A stretch of DNA of 37,963 nucleotides. Origin: Wolbachia endosymbiont of Cylisticus convexus (GTDB lineage: Bacteria > Pseudomonadota > Alphaproteobacteria > Rickettsiales > Anaplasmataceae). Location: NCBI RefSeq assembly GCF_003344345.1, contig NZ_QPIP01000005.1, forward strand, positions 1 to 37,963, written 5' to 3'. The position numbers were made by a program, and so were the translations under genes. Positions 19,286 through 27,601 of this stretch are shown here, piece by piece; position 1 is the first letter of the stretch; each line of letters starts with the position of its first letter. The notes below the pieces were generated by a model. The model saw nothing but the letters and a program-made list of their open reading frames with translations. It did not search any database and had not been told where the DNA came from.

Positions 19286-19359
19286 GCGCTTGTAGCTCAG
19301 TTGGATAGAGCGTTGCCCTCCGGAGGCAAAGGTCGTGGGTTCGAATCCCTCCAAGCGCG
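19286..19359 (+). tRNA. tRNA-Arg (CCG)
   Basis: A complete cloverleaf. The acceptor stem GCGCTTG pairs with CAAGCGC, the D-loop is AGCTCAGTTGGATAGAG, the anticodon stem-loop is TTGCC-CTCCGGA-GGCAA with anticodon CCG, and the T arm contains GGTTCGAATCC. The discriminator is G. CCA is not encoded, and T-rich sequence follows directly. Confidence 0.96.
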
Positions 19360-19427
19360 TTTTTAATTAAATTTGACAATAATACTTCCACATAAGATAA
19401 TAAAGAGATTTACTTTAAAGCATAATT

Positions 19428-19910
19428 ATGTCTAGTGGTACTATAAATAAAGTCATATTAGTTGGTAATTTAGGAAAAGATCCTGAAATTAGGACTACAC
19501 AAAATGGAAAAGAGATGGCAAGTTTTTCGATAGCCACATCTGAAAGCTGGACTGACAAATTTTCTGGTACGCGTTCTGAAAAAACAGAATGGCATAATAT
19601 TGTAGTTTTTAGTGAAGGATTAGTAAAGATTGTTAAAGATTTTGCGCGCAAAGGTAGTAAAGTTTACGTTGAAGGTTCTCTAAGAACTAGAAAATGGACT
19701 GACCAAAATGGTAGTGAAAGGTATACGACAGAGGTGGTGCTATATAACTTTAATAGTGCCCTTACCCTTTTAGATTCACGAAACAGTATGTCAAACTCTG
19801 ATTACAAGCCAAGTGAATACAAACAAAATGAAACAGAACAAAAAGATAAACACAGAAGTTTTGACAACGATATAAAAGAGGAACTAATTGATGATGAAAT
19901 ACCATTTTAA
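19428..19910 (+). CDS. ssb: Single-stranded DNA-binding protein
   Basis: SSB coats single-stranded DNA in replication, repair and recombination. The 160-residue protein has the OB-fold start ([32 protein letters not shown]), the [11 protein letters not shown] and [18 protein letters not shown] segments, a polar linker, and the acidic C-terminal tip DDEIPF that binds partner proteins. Length is typical. It ends 9 bp before dapA on the same strand. Confidence 0.97.
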   Translation: MSSGTINKVILVGNLGKDPEIRTTQNGKEMASFSIATSESWTDKFSGTRSEKTEWHNIVVFSEGLVKIVKDFARKGSKVYVEGSLRTRKWTDQNGSERYTTEVVLYNFNSALTLLDSRNSMSNSDYKPSEYKQNETEQKDKHRSFDNDIKEELIDDEIPF

Positions 19911-19919
19911 TAACTTCAA

Positions 19920-20801
19920 TTGAAATCTACATTTTTATGGACTGCTTGTGTTACTCCTTTTAATTATAATGGAAATAGCATAGATTACCAAAGTTTGCAG
20001 CGTTTGCTTGCAATACAAACTGAAGCTAAAAATGGTATAGTGTTGCTGGGTAGCACCGGTGAAAGTTTATCACTTTCTGATTCTGAGAAGCGTACATTAG
20101 TTAAATTTGTATGTAAACTAAAATTAAATACAAAAATCATAATTGGTGTACCAGGAGTGAATCTATATCAGACTCTTGAATGGCTTGATTTTTGCACAGA
20201 CATGCCTATTCATGGCTATCTAATGACAACTCCCATTTATGCAAAACCCGGAATCATGGGACAAACTTTATGGTTTGAAAAGCTGCTTGAGAAAGCACAT
20301 GTGCCAGCCATGCTTTACAATATTCCATCAAGAGCAGGAGTGAGTCTTAACACTGAAACTGTGCATAACTTATCCAGCCATGAAAAATTTTGGGCTATAA
20401 AAGATTCAAGTGGAACTGTTGATACTTTAATTGAGTATAAGAAAGTTGCACTAAATATTGAGGTGTTTTGTGGAGATGATAATATGATATCCGATATGGC
20501 TGCTAAGGGTGCGGCTGGTCTAGTTTCTGTTGCTGCCAATGTTTGGCCACGTGTAGTACATGAATATGTTAAGCAATGTATGAGTGGCAAGAACTCTCAG
20601 GCAGATAGTTGGCAACAAGCTTGCAAAGCTCTATTTACTGCCAGCAATCCAATACCTACTAAAGCACTCCTGCATAACATTGGGCTCATAGAACACAAAA
20701 CTGTCCGACTACCACTCAGCACAGAAGACTTGCCTTCTATTGAAACATTGAGGCAAGCTAACGAAATGATTCTTAGATGGAAAGAATTGGCCAATGATTA
20801 G
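19920..20801 (+). CDS. dapA: 4-hydroxy-tetrahydrodipicolinate synthase
   Basis: DapA condenses pyruvate with aspartate semialdehyde, the first committed step to diaminopimelate and lysine; in Wolbachia, diaminopimelate feeds lipid II. The 293-residue TIM barrel has FLWTACVTPFNYNG, the substrate loop GSTGESLSLSDSEK, the tyrosine motif YNIPSRAG and the Schiff-base lysine in WAIKDSSG, then FCGDDNM. The only reasonable start is TTG at 19920, which gives the expected N-terminus; no strong ribosome binding site is visible. It follows ssb closely. Its last codons overlap a possible short ORF at 20794. Confidence 0.96.
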   Translation: MKSTFLWTACVTPFNYNGNSIDYQSLQRLLAIQTEAKNGIVLLGSTGESLSLSDSEKRTLVKFVCKLKLNTKIIIGVPGVNLYQTLEWLDFCTDMPIHGYLMTTPIYAKPGIMGQTLWFEKLLEKAHVPAMLYNIPSRAGVSLNTETVHNLSSHEKFWAIKDSSGTVDTLIEYKKVALNIEVFCGDDNMISDMAAKGAAGLVSVAANVWPRVVHEYVKQCMSGKNSQADSWQQACKALFTASNPIPTKALLHNIGLIEHKTVRLPLSTEDLPSIETLRQANEMILRWKELAND

Positions 20802-20964
20802 TGCTAGGAACACGACCTATACACCATCAACTTCCACACCCGCATCAAATGAACTAACTTGTTATGGTGGAGAAAAGCATTCATTTAAAAGGAGAATAAC
20901 AGCTCCATATGCTATTGAAGTGATAATACTTATAATGTTAGATGAGATATCAAATCTAGCTTAA
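20794..20964 (+). CDS. Possible 56-residue protein overlapping dapA
   Basis: ATG 20794 overlaps the final codons of dapA in another frame and opens 56 codons to TAA 20962-20964. The product has a Thr/Ser-rich start, a basic patch (GEKHSFKRRI) and a hydrophobic C-terminus (YAIEVIILIMLDEI). The overlap would permit coupled translation. No family is recognised, and an open frame this short could be chance or a degraded gene start. Confidence 0.3.
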   Translation: MISARNTTYTPSTSTPASNELTCYGGEKHSFKRRITAPYAIEVIILIMLDEISNLA

Positions 20965-21061
20965 AATACAACTTATCTACTCAGCTTCTTTTGAAACTAC
21001 TGTAAGCATAATATCTATAGCTAAGACATTGTACTACCGTACCACTAACGAGTAGCGGAAT

Positions 21062-21089
21062 GACAAGTTTGTAGTTTCTCAAACTTGTC
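21062..21089. repeat. Perfect 10-bp hairpin in dapA-qor intergenic region
   Basis: GACAAGTTTG (21062-21071) and CAAACTTGTC (21080-21089) form a perfect stem with an 8-base loop, in a gap of about 245 bp that otherwise holds no gene. It lies between convergent dapA and the oxidoreductase and is not followed by a T-run. It may be a weak bidirectional terminator or a copy of a dispersed palindromic repeat. Confidence 0.5.
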
Positions 21090-21209
21090 GGTAAATCTCA
21101 GTCAGTTTAGCTACAGCTGTATACTTTTAACTCTCCCAAAAGAGAATTAACCATGTGAAATTCTAGTTGATATAATTTAATGAATGGTTAATTTTAACTA
21201 TTAATTTAT

Positions 21210-22187
21210 TTAAGAGACTTTGATGATATTCAGCCCGCTCACTTTTCTATTTTCCATATCGCGATGGGCTTGAATTATTTCATCAAATTTATATTTTTTA
21301 TTGATCCGTACAGTTAAAATTTTTTTTCTTAGCATCTCGAAGATTTCCATTGTGGTAAGCACTAATGTGAATCTATCATGCTTATAGTGATATATTGAGG
21401 TTCCAGTTGCAAATAACGAACGTGAACTAAGTAAAGAAAAACTAATAGGAGCGTTACCTGATATCTGCCCGTAGGAAACGTATATGCCGAACCTACCTAA
21501 AGATTCAAAAGAAAGCTTGCTTGTAGCGTAACCTATAGGGTCATACACTGCACCTACTCCTCTGTTTTGCGTAATTTCCATAACTTTAGAAACGAAGTCT
21601 TTATCATTGTAGTTTATTGCGTATGTGCAGCCACTTTGTAAAGCTATCTTCATTTTTTCGTCAGAGCTCACAGAACCTATCACTACACCTTTTTTATCCT
21701 TTGCCCATTGGCATATTATTTGTCCTAAACCACCATTAGCTCCATGAACTAATACAAAAGCACCAGGCCTGATTTTATAAGATTGATTAACTAAATAGTG
21801 AGCTGTCATACCTTTAAACAGCACTGCAGCGGCAACTTCATCAGATATATCATCTGGAATTTTTATCAGATATTTCTGATGTATAATGCGCTTTTCACAA
21901 TATGCCCCTGGAGGAGCTGTGGAATATCCAACTCTGTCTCCAACCTTAAATCCATCACTGATTTTTTTACCAAGCTTTTCAATCACTCCCACTGCTTCCA
22001 CTCCAAGCGCTGATGGCAAATCTTTAATTTTGCGCATACCTTTTCTGTGTTCTAAATCATAACGATTTAAGCCGATAGTTGTGTGACGTACTAAAACTTC
22101 CTCGCTTTTTGGCTCGCCTATGTTCTTATCTACAAATTCTAATACTTCTGGTCCTCCAGTTTTTTTAATTTGTATAGCTCTAACCAT
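21210..22187 (-). CDS. qor: Quinone oxidoreductase-like MDR protein
   Basis: A 325-residue medium-chain dehydrogenase/reductase of the zeta-crystallin type, which reduces quinones or enones with NADPH and lacks catalytic zinc. It has the N-terminal GroES-like domain (TTIGLNRYDLEHRKG, LGVEAVGVIEKLG, KVGDRVGYST), the KGMTAHYLVNQSYKI segment, and the Rossmann motif VLVHGANGGLGQIICQWAK, with GAVYDPIGYA later. Length is typical and the frame complete. It is a single gene, convergent with dapA and divergent from the ankyrin gene. The exact substrate is not predictable. Confidence 0.9.
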   Translation of the reverse strand: MVRAIQIKKTGGPEVLEFVDKNIGEPKSEEVLVRHTTIGLNRYDLEHRKGMRKIKDLPSALGVEAVGVIEKLGKKISDGFKVGDRVGYSTAPPGAYCEKRIIHQKYLIKIPDDISDEVAAAVLFKGMTAHYLVNQSYKIRPGAFVLVHGANGGLGQIICQWAKDKKGVVIGSVSSDEKMKIALQSGCTYAINYNDKDFVSKVMEITQNRGVGAVYDPIGYATSKLSFESLGRFGIYVSYGQISGNAPISFSLLSSRSLFATGTSIYHYKHDRFTLVLTTMEIFEMLRKKILTVRINKKYKFDEIIQAHRDMENRKVSGLNIIKVS

Positions 22188-22236
22188 GATGAATGTAAGA
22201 TAAAAACTTTGATTATGTTATCTAATAATTAATATT

Positions 22237-22266
22237 TTGCAAAATGTTACTTACAGTTTATATACT
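22237..22266 (+). promoter_or_regulatory. Candidate promoter of the ankyrin gene
   Basis: TTGCAA (22237-22242) and TATACT (22261-22266) are spaced by 18 bp and lie 40 bp upstream of the ATG at 22306. This is a good match to the sigma-70 consensus, but the AT-rich context limits confidence. Confidence 0.4.
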
Positions 22267-22305
22267 ATATAAGCGTATATTAATAGTTTTAAGGTATAAA
22301 TTATA

Positions 22306-23003
22306 ATGAGTGGAAAAATTTGGCTTTATAGTGTTTTGCATAATGTGTTGTACAAAGTGGATAAAGATAACGATTTAGATATTAGTAATGTAATAAAAAA
22401 ATAAAAGAAAGGCTAGAAAGTGGAATGCGAACTTCAAGCGAAGAAAATCGTTATAAATATTTATACACTTCTTGGGAAAAAAAAGGTTTTGATATTAATC
22501 ACGAATTTGATTTGAAAGACTATGATGGCTTTCCAGTAGATAGTCTCTTTTCTATTGCTATTAATTGCAAACCTTGCGTTTTACTAAATCTAGCGCAAGT
22601 TTTAATAAAAGCAGGGGCTAACGTGCAAAGCGAAAAAGGATATTTACATGCCTGCGCTTTGATTCGTTCTCCAGACGTGTTAAAGGCTCTCATAGAAGCG
22701 GGGGTAAGTGATAGCCCACATGAACACTACGATGGAAATACCGCTTTAGATTGCGTTACTCAATTATATGGTACAGATAAGTCAATTAACTGCGAAGATT
22801 GCTGTAAGATTCTAATTAAGCATACATTAGAAAGAAATCCCAACATAGAAGTGCCAAATTCTGTAAAAAATAATAAGGAATTGGCTCAATATTGGAATGC
22901 TTGTGAAGCAAATAATGAAGGATGGGAATTGATTACACCAAGCACTGAAACACAAGTAGTCAGTGCGCAAAAAGCAAATAAGAGCTCCTGTTCAATTCAA
23001 TAG
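22306..23003 (+). pseudogene. Ankyrin-repeat protein, frameshifted near its start
   Basis: The frame from ATG 22306 (MSGKIWLYSVLHNVLYKVDK) ends after 32 codons at a TAA that follows a run of seven A (22395-22401). One more A would continue as IKERLESG into the long frame 22425-23003. The long frame encodes about two to three ankyrin repeats (LAQVLIKAGANVQSEKGYLH, VLKALIEAGVSDSP, DGNTALDCVTQLYG) and a polar tail ending SSCSIQ. Restored length is about 232 residues. A shorter version starting at ATG 22425 could also be made. Wolbachia ankyrin proteins are candidate host-interaction factors; the role here is unknown. It may be rescued by slippage or be a recent pseudogene. Confidence 0.75.
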
Positions 23004-23048
23004 ATCTGTTGTATAACTGTTGTTTGAATTACAATAGGAAAAGGTTTG

Positions 23049-23585
23049 TTATTTAAGCTTAAAAAACGTATACGATAGTGTTATTTCACTTAAATCTTTT
23101 GTGCTATTGTCACACATTATTTCAGGGTCTATGTAAAAGGATACGGGCATAGCTGCTTTTTGTTTTGGCTGTAATGTTTGTTCTTCAAAGCAAAAGCATG
23201 CAACTTTATTGAAATATTTACCTGCTTTAAAAGGTGTGACATTATATACTGCCATTCCAAATGAAGGCTGGTCAGATAAATTTTCTGCATAATAAAACAC
23301 TAAACTTTGTTGCCCTATATTTGTATCGATGTAGTTAGTTTCTGATTTAAATTCCCAAGGCAGACCGGACATTATATCAGCATTAAGGTGAACCCTGATT
23401 TTTTGGTCAGTTGCGCTTATTGTTGCATTAGTTGCTTTTCTCGTTGTGCCACCATATCCAGTAGCTTTGCAAAAGATACTATATAATGGTACCGAAGCAT
23501 ACGCAAGACACAGCATCAATACCACTAAAGATATTAGGAGGAAAACTATAGAACTCTTATTGCTTCCCCTTAAAAAGGAAAACAT
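23049..23585 (-). CDS. ctaG: Cytochrome c oxidase assembly protein CtaG/Cox11
   Basis: CtaG delivers copper to the CuB site of cytochrome c oxidase subunit I. The 178-residue protein has an N-terminal membrane anchor (about 12-32, IVFLLISLVVLMLCLAYASV) followed by PLYSIFCKATGYGGT, then a periplasmic beta domain with the copper-binding CFCFEEQTL motif and PVSFYIDPE. Length is usual for bacterial Cox11. It directly follows the Bax-inhibitor-like gene on the same strand with no gap, so the two are probably cotranscribed. Confidence 0.95.
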   Translation of the reverse strand: MFSFLRGSNKSSIVFLLISLVVLMLCLAYASVPLYSIFCKATGYGGTTRKATNATISATDQKIRVHLNADIMSGLPWEFKSETNYIDTNIGQQSLVFYYAENLSDQPSFGMAVYNVTPFKAGKYFNKVACFCFEEQTLQPKQKAAMPVSFYIDPEIMCDNSTKDLSEITLSYTFFKLK

Positions 23586-24308
23586 CTAATCCTTATTGTT
23601 GAACAAGTTAAGTAACCTAAGTAAATTAAGGAATATATTGATGAAGTCAAAGTAAAGATTAGTTGCGCCGAGTATGGCCAACTTAGTGGTTGCAACTTCT
23701 GAGCCATCATTATACCTATAATAAACATCTTTGATTCTTTGAGCATCGTATGCGGTCATTAAAGTAAACACTATCACTGATACAAACGATATTGCAAAGT
23801 GGAGAGGACTGCTTCCAAGAAACAGATTAACTATAGATGCAATGATTAACCCCCAGACTCCCATAACCAAAAAAGAGCCCATACTTGTAAGATCTCTTTT
23901 GGTAGTATTACCATATAAAGCCATAGAGCCAAACATGATCGATGTAATGAAAAACGCCCTTGCTATATTTTCTGAAGTATAAACTATAAAAACATAAGAT
24001 AGGGAAAGCCCCATTAAGACTGAAAATAAGAAAAATATAGTAACTGTGGACTGAGCACTTAAGTGTTGAATCCTAAAAGACATATAAAACACCAATGCAA
24101 CTGGAGAGAACGCTATTACAAGCGATAGAACGGGATTAGAATAGATCACCGAAAAAAAACCAGAAAATACCGTTAAGAACGCAACAAGTCCTGTAATGCC
24201 CAAAGCTAAAGCCATATAATTATATACTTTAGTTAGGTAACTTCTGAGCCCAGCGCTATAATAAACGCCTTGAGAGCGAATATCTTGTTCATTTCTCATA
24301 TAAGACAT
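23586..24308 (-). CDS. Bax inhibitor-1/YccA family membrane protein
   Basis: A 240-residue protein with seven hydrophobic segments and the BI-1 (UPF0005) layout: LRSYLTKVYNYMALALGITG, the central FFLFSVLMGLSLSYVF and FGSMALYG segments, and VFTLMTAYDAQRIKDVY with the conserved Asp pair region near the C-terminus. I start it at ATG 24308, because AAAGGAG lies 8 bp upstream; the frame is open further upstream but has no such site. Bacterial members are inner-membrane proteins linked to pH-sensitive calcium leak and, for YccA, to FtsH regulation; the role here is not known. Probably cotranscribed with ctaG. Confidence 0.9.
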   Translation of the reverse strand: MSYMRNEQDIRSQGVYYSAGLRSYLTKVYNYMALALGITGLVAFLTVFSGFFSVIYSNPVLSLVIAFSPVALVFYMSFRIQHLSAQSTVTIFFLFSVLMGLSLSYVFIVYTSENIARAFFITSIMFGSMALYGNTTKRDLTSMGSFLVMGVWGLIIASIVNLFLGSSPLHFAISFVSVIVFTLMTAYDAQRIKDVYYRYNDGSEVATTKLAILGATNLYFDFINIFLNLLRLLNLFNNKD

Positions 24309-24615
24309 AAATGTAACTCCTTTATTATCTCTTGATGATACATTATAATACAATACAGCGTTTTTATCAAGTATAAAATGATATACTGCAATTGCAATTA
24401 AATAGCGGAGTTCCCAGGAGAAAAAATGGACAATTATCAATACTGATGTGTAAATAGTTAAAGGTTTTGGACTGTTAGTAATTTATAAGACATATAACAG
24501 CAGTGGTATCTGTGAGAATCAAGTTGACTGGTACGCAATTAGAGAATTTCTTGCATAACTATAAGCAAGCCAGTTTTTGGTAGCGTGTAACTATTATAAT
24601 AACCCCAGCCAATAG

Positions 24616-24664
24616 AAACTATTTTCACCATCCCCTTATTTAAGAGGAATGGTGAAAGTAGTTT
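24616..24664 (-). terminator. Long hairpin spanning the cysteine desulfurase stop codon
   Basis: AAACTATTTTCACCAT (24616-24631) pairs with ATGGTGAAAGTAGTTT (24649-24664) over 16 positions with one wobble. The stop codon of the minus-strand gene lies in the loop region at 24636-24638. A moderately T-rich tract follows on the minus strand. It probably acts as a terminator or a 3'-end stabiliser. About 175 bp further left, up to the BI-1 gene leader, hold no supported gene. Confidence 0.6.
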
Positions 24665-25820
24665 TTGCATTTACTAAGGCATTTTTCTTATAGATACTAC
24701 ACCAACAATCCACTATTTTTTCTATGTCTCGCGGGGTAATCTTTGGACCTATGCTGATTCTAATTGAACACTCTGCTTGCTCTTTTGTTGCTCCCATTGC
24801 AAGCAAAACATGAGAAGGCCCAACTTTTCCAGAAGAGCATGCAGAACCATTGCTGACTGCAATATTATTTAAGTCAAAATGCATGAGCTGCAAATCATTC
24901 TTCACTCCCGGCATATAAATAAAACTTGTGTTTGGCAACCTTTTAGAATTTTTGCCAAAGACCTTGATATCACTGACAAGACTTAATAACTCACACTCCA
25001 ATTGATCACGCAGCTTCTCTACTTCATCCATTTTTGATAGAAGATCTGGAATGTTTTGCAATGCAGCAGAAAAACCTGCAATTGCGACAATATTTTCTGT
25101 ACCACCACGCAATCCTTTTTCTTGCCCACCACCTATTATAATAGGTTCTATTACAAGCTTTTTGTCAAATATTAAAACTCCACTACCTGCTATACCACCA
25201 AATTTGTGAGCAGATAAAGTAAGTAAATCCACTCCTAAATCTTCCATATTCACTTCAATTTTCCCAACACTTTGAGCAGCGTCAGTGTGGCAAATTGCTC
25301 CAAATTTGTGTGCTATTTTAGCTATCTCCTCAATAGGTTGAATAACTCCGGTTTCGTTATTTGCCATTATAACTGAAACTATTGCTTTATTTCCTTTAAG
25401 TTCGCTTAGAATTTTCTCTAGCTCTAAAAAGTCAATAATACTCTCTTGATTAACGGGTATTATATGTGGATTACATGCAGAATTAAGAATTGAAGGATGC
25501 TCTATAGCTGAAATTACATGCAGATAACCTGCTATTCCTCTCATGACGAGGTTATTCGCTTCAGTTGCACCAGATGTAAAAACTATTTCTTTATCATCTG
25601 GAACGCCAAGAGCATCACGTACGTTATCTCTTGCATCTTTAAGAATCTTCCTCGCTTCTTGTCCTCTTTTATGCAGCGATGATGGATTTAGTGTTTGTTT
25701 TGACAAAACCTCAAATATACTTTTTTTTACATTTTTACTCATTGGAGCAGTTGCATTATAATCAGCATACACGCAACTACTATTTTCCAGAGAGAATAAA
25801 CTCACAGGCTTACTTGTCAC
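24636..25820 (-). CDS. Cysteine desulfurase, NifS/IscS-type
   Basis: A pyridoxal-phosphate enzyme that takes sulfur from cysteine for Fe-S clusters and thiolation. The 394-residue protein has YADYNATAPMS, FTSGATEANNLV, the HTDAAQSVGKI segment (the Asp and nearby Gln contact PLP), the PLP lysine in LSAHKFGG, RGGTENIVAIAG and the catalytic cysteine loop SNGSACSSGKVGPSHVL. Length matches the family. It is monocistronic, and this copy is not next to iscU/iscA, so it may be a second desulfurase beside the isc-cluster one; hence no symbol. Start ATG at 25820. Confidence 0.93.
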   Translation of the reverse strand: MTSKPVSLFSLENSSCVYADYNATAPMSKNVKKSIFEVLSKQTLNPSSLHKRGQEARKILKDARDNVRDALGVPDDKEIVFTSGATEANNLVMRGIAGYLHVISAIEHPSILNSACNPHIIPVNQESIIDFLELEKILSELKGNKAIVSVIMANNETGVIQPIEEIAKIAHKFGAICHTDAAQSVGKIEVNMEDLGVDLLTLSAHKFGGIAGSGVLIFDKKLVIEPIIIGGGQEKGLRGGTENIVAIAGFSAALQNIPDLLSKMDEVEKLRDQLECELLSLVSDIKVFGKNSKRLPNTSFIYMPGVKNDLQLMHFDLNNIAVSNGSACSSGKVGPSHVLLAMGATKEQAECSIRISIGPKITPRDIEKIVDCWCSIYKKNALVNAKTTFTIPLK

Positions 25821-25923
25821 TTACCATTAACCAATTATGTACGTTAACTTTAACACGATAAAAAATTTATTGCAAAGACAGCGAAATTAATACATAATTA
25901 ATAAGTAATTTAGATTATTAATG

Positions 25924-25943
25924 CCTGTCAAAACAGGTTCTTA
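25924..25943. repeat. Solo IS5-type terminal repeat remnant
   Basis: cctgtcaaaacaggttctta resembles the right end of the element at 828-847 (cctttcaagacaggttctta) with 17 of 20 identical. No element is attached. It sits directly upstream of the ribosome binding site of the hydrolase gene and also forms a small CCTGT/ACAGG hairpin, so it may be a footprint of excision or deletion. Confidence 0.55.
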
Positions 25944-25955
25944 TGAGGAGTCATA

Positions 25956-26654
25956 ATGGTAGAAGTCTTTTTAAATAATTCGACAAAAAAGATAGAAGGT
26001 AGATACCATCAAAGCAAAGATACCAATGCACCGGTTGTACTAATTTTACACCACCATCCCCAATATGGTGGTAGTATGGATAGTAAGATTATACATAGTA
26101 TATATGAATCCTTTATCGATAATAACTTTTCTGCATTGACAATTAATTTTCGTGGCGTCGGAAAATCTACCGGAACTTTTGATAAGGGTATAGGAGAATT
26201 AACTGATGCTGCAGTAGCTATTGATTGGCTTCAGGAGCATAACTCTAACAACGTTCCAATTTGGATAGTCGGTTTTTCTTTTGGAGCATGGGTAGCTATG
26301 CAGTTGACAATGCGCCGTCCAGAGATAGTAAGTTTTGTTGCCCTTTCTCTTCCAGCAACTAAATACGATTTCTCTTTTCTCTCTCCTTGTCCAGTTCCTG
26401 GACTTATAATACAAAGCAATAATGATACAATTTCAGAAGAAAGCGATGTAACAGAATTAGCACAAAGATTAGTAAATTCGGTAAGAAGTGACTATATGGA
26501 ATACCATATATTAGACGATACTAACCACTTTTTAAGGGATAAAGAAGAGGAAGTAGCTAAAATTATAGATAATTATATAAAACTACGCTTAAACAGTGCA
26601 GCTACTTCTTCCAAAAAAGCTAAAAAAGAGATAAGAGTAAAAGAATATGCCTAA
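25956..26654 (+). CDS. Alpha/beta hydrolase (COG2945-like)
   Basis: A 232-residue serine hydrolase. Seen are VLILHHHPQYGGSMDSK (oxyanion-hole region), TINFRGVGKSTGTFDKG, the nucleophile elbow GFSFGAWVA (Ser), VPGLIIQSNNDT with the acid region, and the catalytic His in DDTNHFL. This order is that of the small dienelactone-hydrolase-like alpha/beta hydrolases common in alphaproteobacteria, whose substrates are mostly unknown. GAGGAG at 25945-25950 precedes ATG 25956. The C-terminus is Lys-rich (SSKKAKKEIRVKEYA) and overlaps the lipoprotein gene by 8 bp. It is divergent from the cysteine desulfurase. Confidence 0.88.
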   Translation: MVEVFLNNSTKKIEGRYHQSKDTNAPVVLILHHHPQYGGSMDSKIIHSIYESFIDNNFSALTINFRGVGKSTGTFDKGIGELTDAAVAIDWLQEHNSNNVPIWIVGFSFGAWVAMQLTMRRPEIVSFVALSLPATKYDFSFLSPCPVPGLIIQSNNDTISEESDVTELAQRLVNSVRSDYMEYHILDDTNHFLRDKEEEVAKIIDNYIKLRLNSAATSSKKAKKEIRVKEYA

Positions 26655-26871
26655 CTTTACAAATGAAAGAAATGAGCGTATTAATATCAATAAAAAAAGT
26701 CTTGTTATGTTTAGGCAGTCATTACTCCTTATTTTAGCGATGTTTATGTTGTCAGGGTGTTTCCTAAGTAAACAGCGTAAGTTAAAGAGTCCATGTATAA
26801 AAAGCAATGAAAGCATTTCATGCGAATTATACTCTGTCAATGATCATTGGTTAAATAAGTATAAGGTATAG
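26647..26871 (+). CDS. Small lipoprotein
   Basis: A 74-residue product with a lipoprotein signal: a hydrophobic helix (SLLLILAMFMLSGC) ending in a lipobox whose Cys would be lipidated. ATG 26647 overlaps the hydrolase gene by 8 bp and gives a 20-residue polar extension before the signal. ATG 26707 (MFRQSLLLILAMF) would give a more standard signal peptide and may be the true start. The mature part is short, basic and contains two Cys. It may be an envelope anchor or stabiliser. Coupled to the hydrolase by overlap. No specific function recognised. Confidence 0.65.
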   Translation: MPNFTNERNERININKKSLVMFRQSLLLILAMFMLSGCFLSKQRKLKSPCIKSNESISCELYSVNDHWLNKYKV

Positions 26872-26900
26872 GTAGTTTTGTATTGTACTGTTTCTTCCAT

Positions 26901-27575
26901 TCATAGCTTCACTAATGATCCATTACTTAACTGGAAAATGTGATCTGCTTTTTTTGCAAGAAGATAATTGTGTGTTACTATAAGCATAGAGCTATTATTT
27001 TCCTTTACATACGAATGTAACAGCAAAAATACATTCAAAGAATTTGTTGGGTCTAAATTTCCTGTTGGCTCATCTGCAAGTAAAAGCTTTGGAGAGTTTA
27101 CAATGCTTCTTGCAATTGCGACCCTCTGCCTTTCTCCACCAGAAATTTCAGATACCATACTACTTGCTTTATTTTCCAGACCAAATTTTTCCAATATTGC
27201 TTGCGATTTTTTTTTTGCTTCAGCTTTGCTTCTTCTTGCAATAAGCTGAGGAAGCATAATGTTTTCCAACACTGATAACTCTTGTAATAAATGGTGAAAT
27301 TGATAAACAAAGCTAAGAAAATTTCTTCTTACATGAGTTTTATATTTATTGCTGGCTTGCGTGCAATTTACTCCATCTATTGTCACTACACCTAAAGTTG
27401 GCTCATCCAATAGGCCTGCAATTTGCAATATAGTTGTTTTTCCTGATCCTGAATTGCCAATCAATGCAACTACTTGTCCTCTTGTAATCTTTAGGTTGAT
27501 ATCTTTTACAATAGCAGGAGTTTTTTTGAAGCTCTTACTCACAGAAGCTAGCTCTAGTGCTACATCACTACCCAT
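26901..27575 (-). CDS. lolD: Lipoprotein-releasing ABC transporter ATPase
   Basis: LolD powers the LolCE complex that releases lipoproteins from the inner membrane. The 224-residue ATPase has Walker A GNSGSGKTT, the Q-loop VYQFHHLL (the LolD-type FQFHHLLPE region), the ABC signature SGGERQRVAIARS and Walker B LLLADEPTGNLD, followed by the switch His in VTHN. Length and the FHHLL segment favour LolD over FtsE or MacB. It follows the Fe-S carrier gene by 26 bp on the same strand. The membrane partners are not in the window. Confidence 0.9.
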   Translation of the reverse strand: MGSDVALELASVSKSFKKTPAIVKDINLKITRGQVVALIGNSGSGKTTILQIAGLLDEPTLGVVTIDGVNCTQASNKYKTHVRRNFLSFVYQFHHLLQELSVLENIMLPQLIARRSKAEAKKKSQAILEKFGLENKASSMVSEISGGERQRVAIARSIVNSPKLLLADEPTGNLDPTNSLNVFLLLHSYVKENNSSMLIVTHNYLLAKKADHIFQLSNGSLVKL

Positions 27576-27601
27576 ATTATAAAAAGACCCAGTAAAGGCA
27601 A

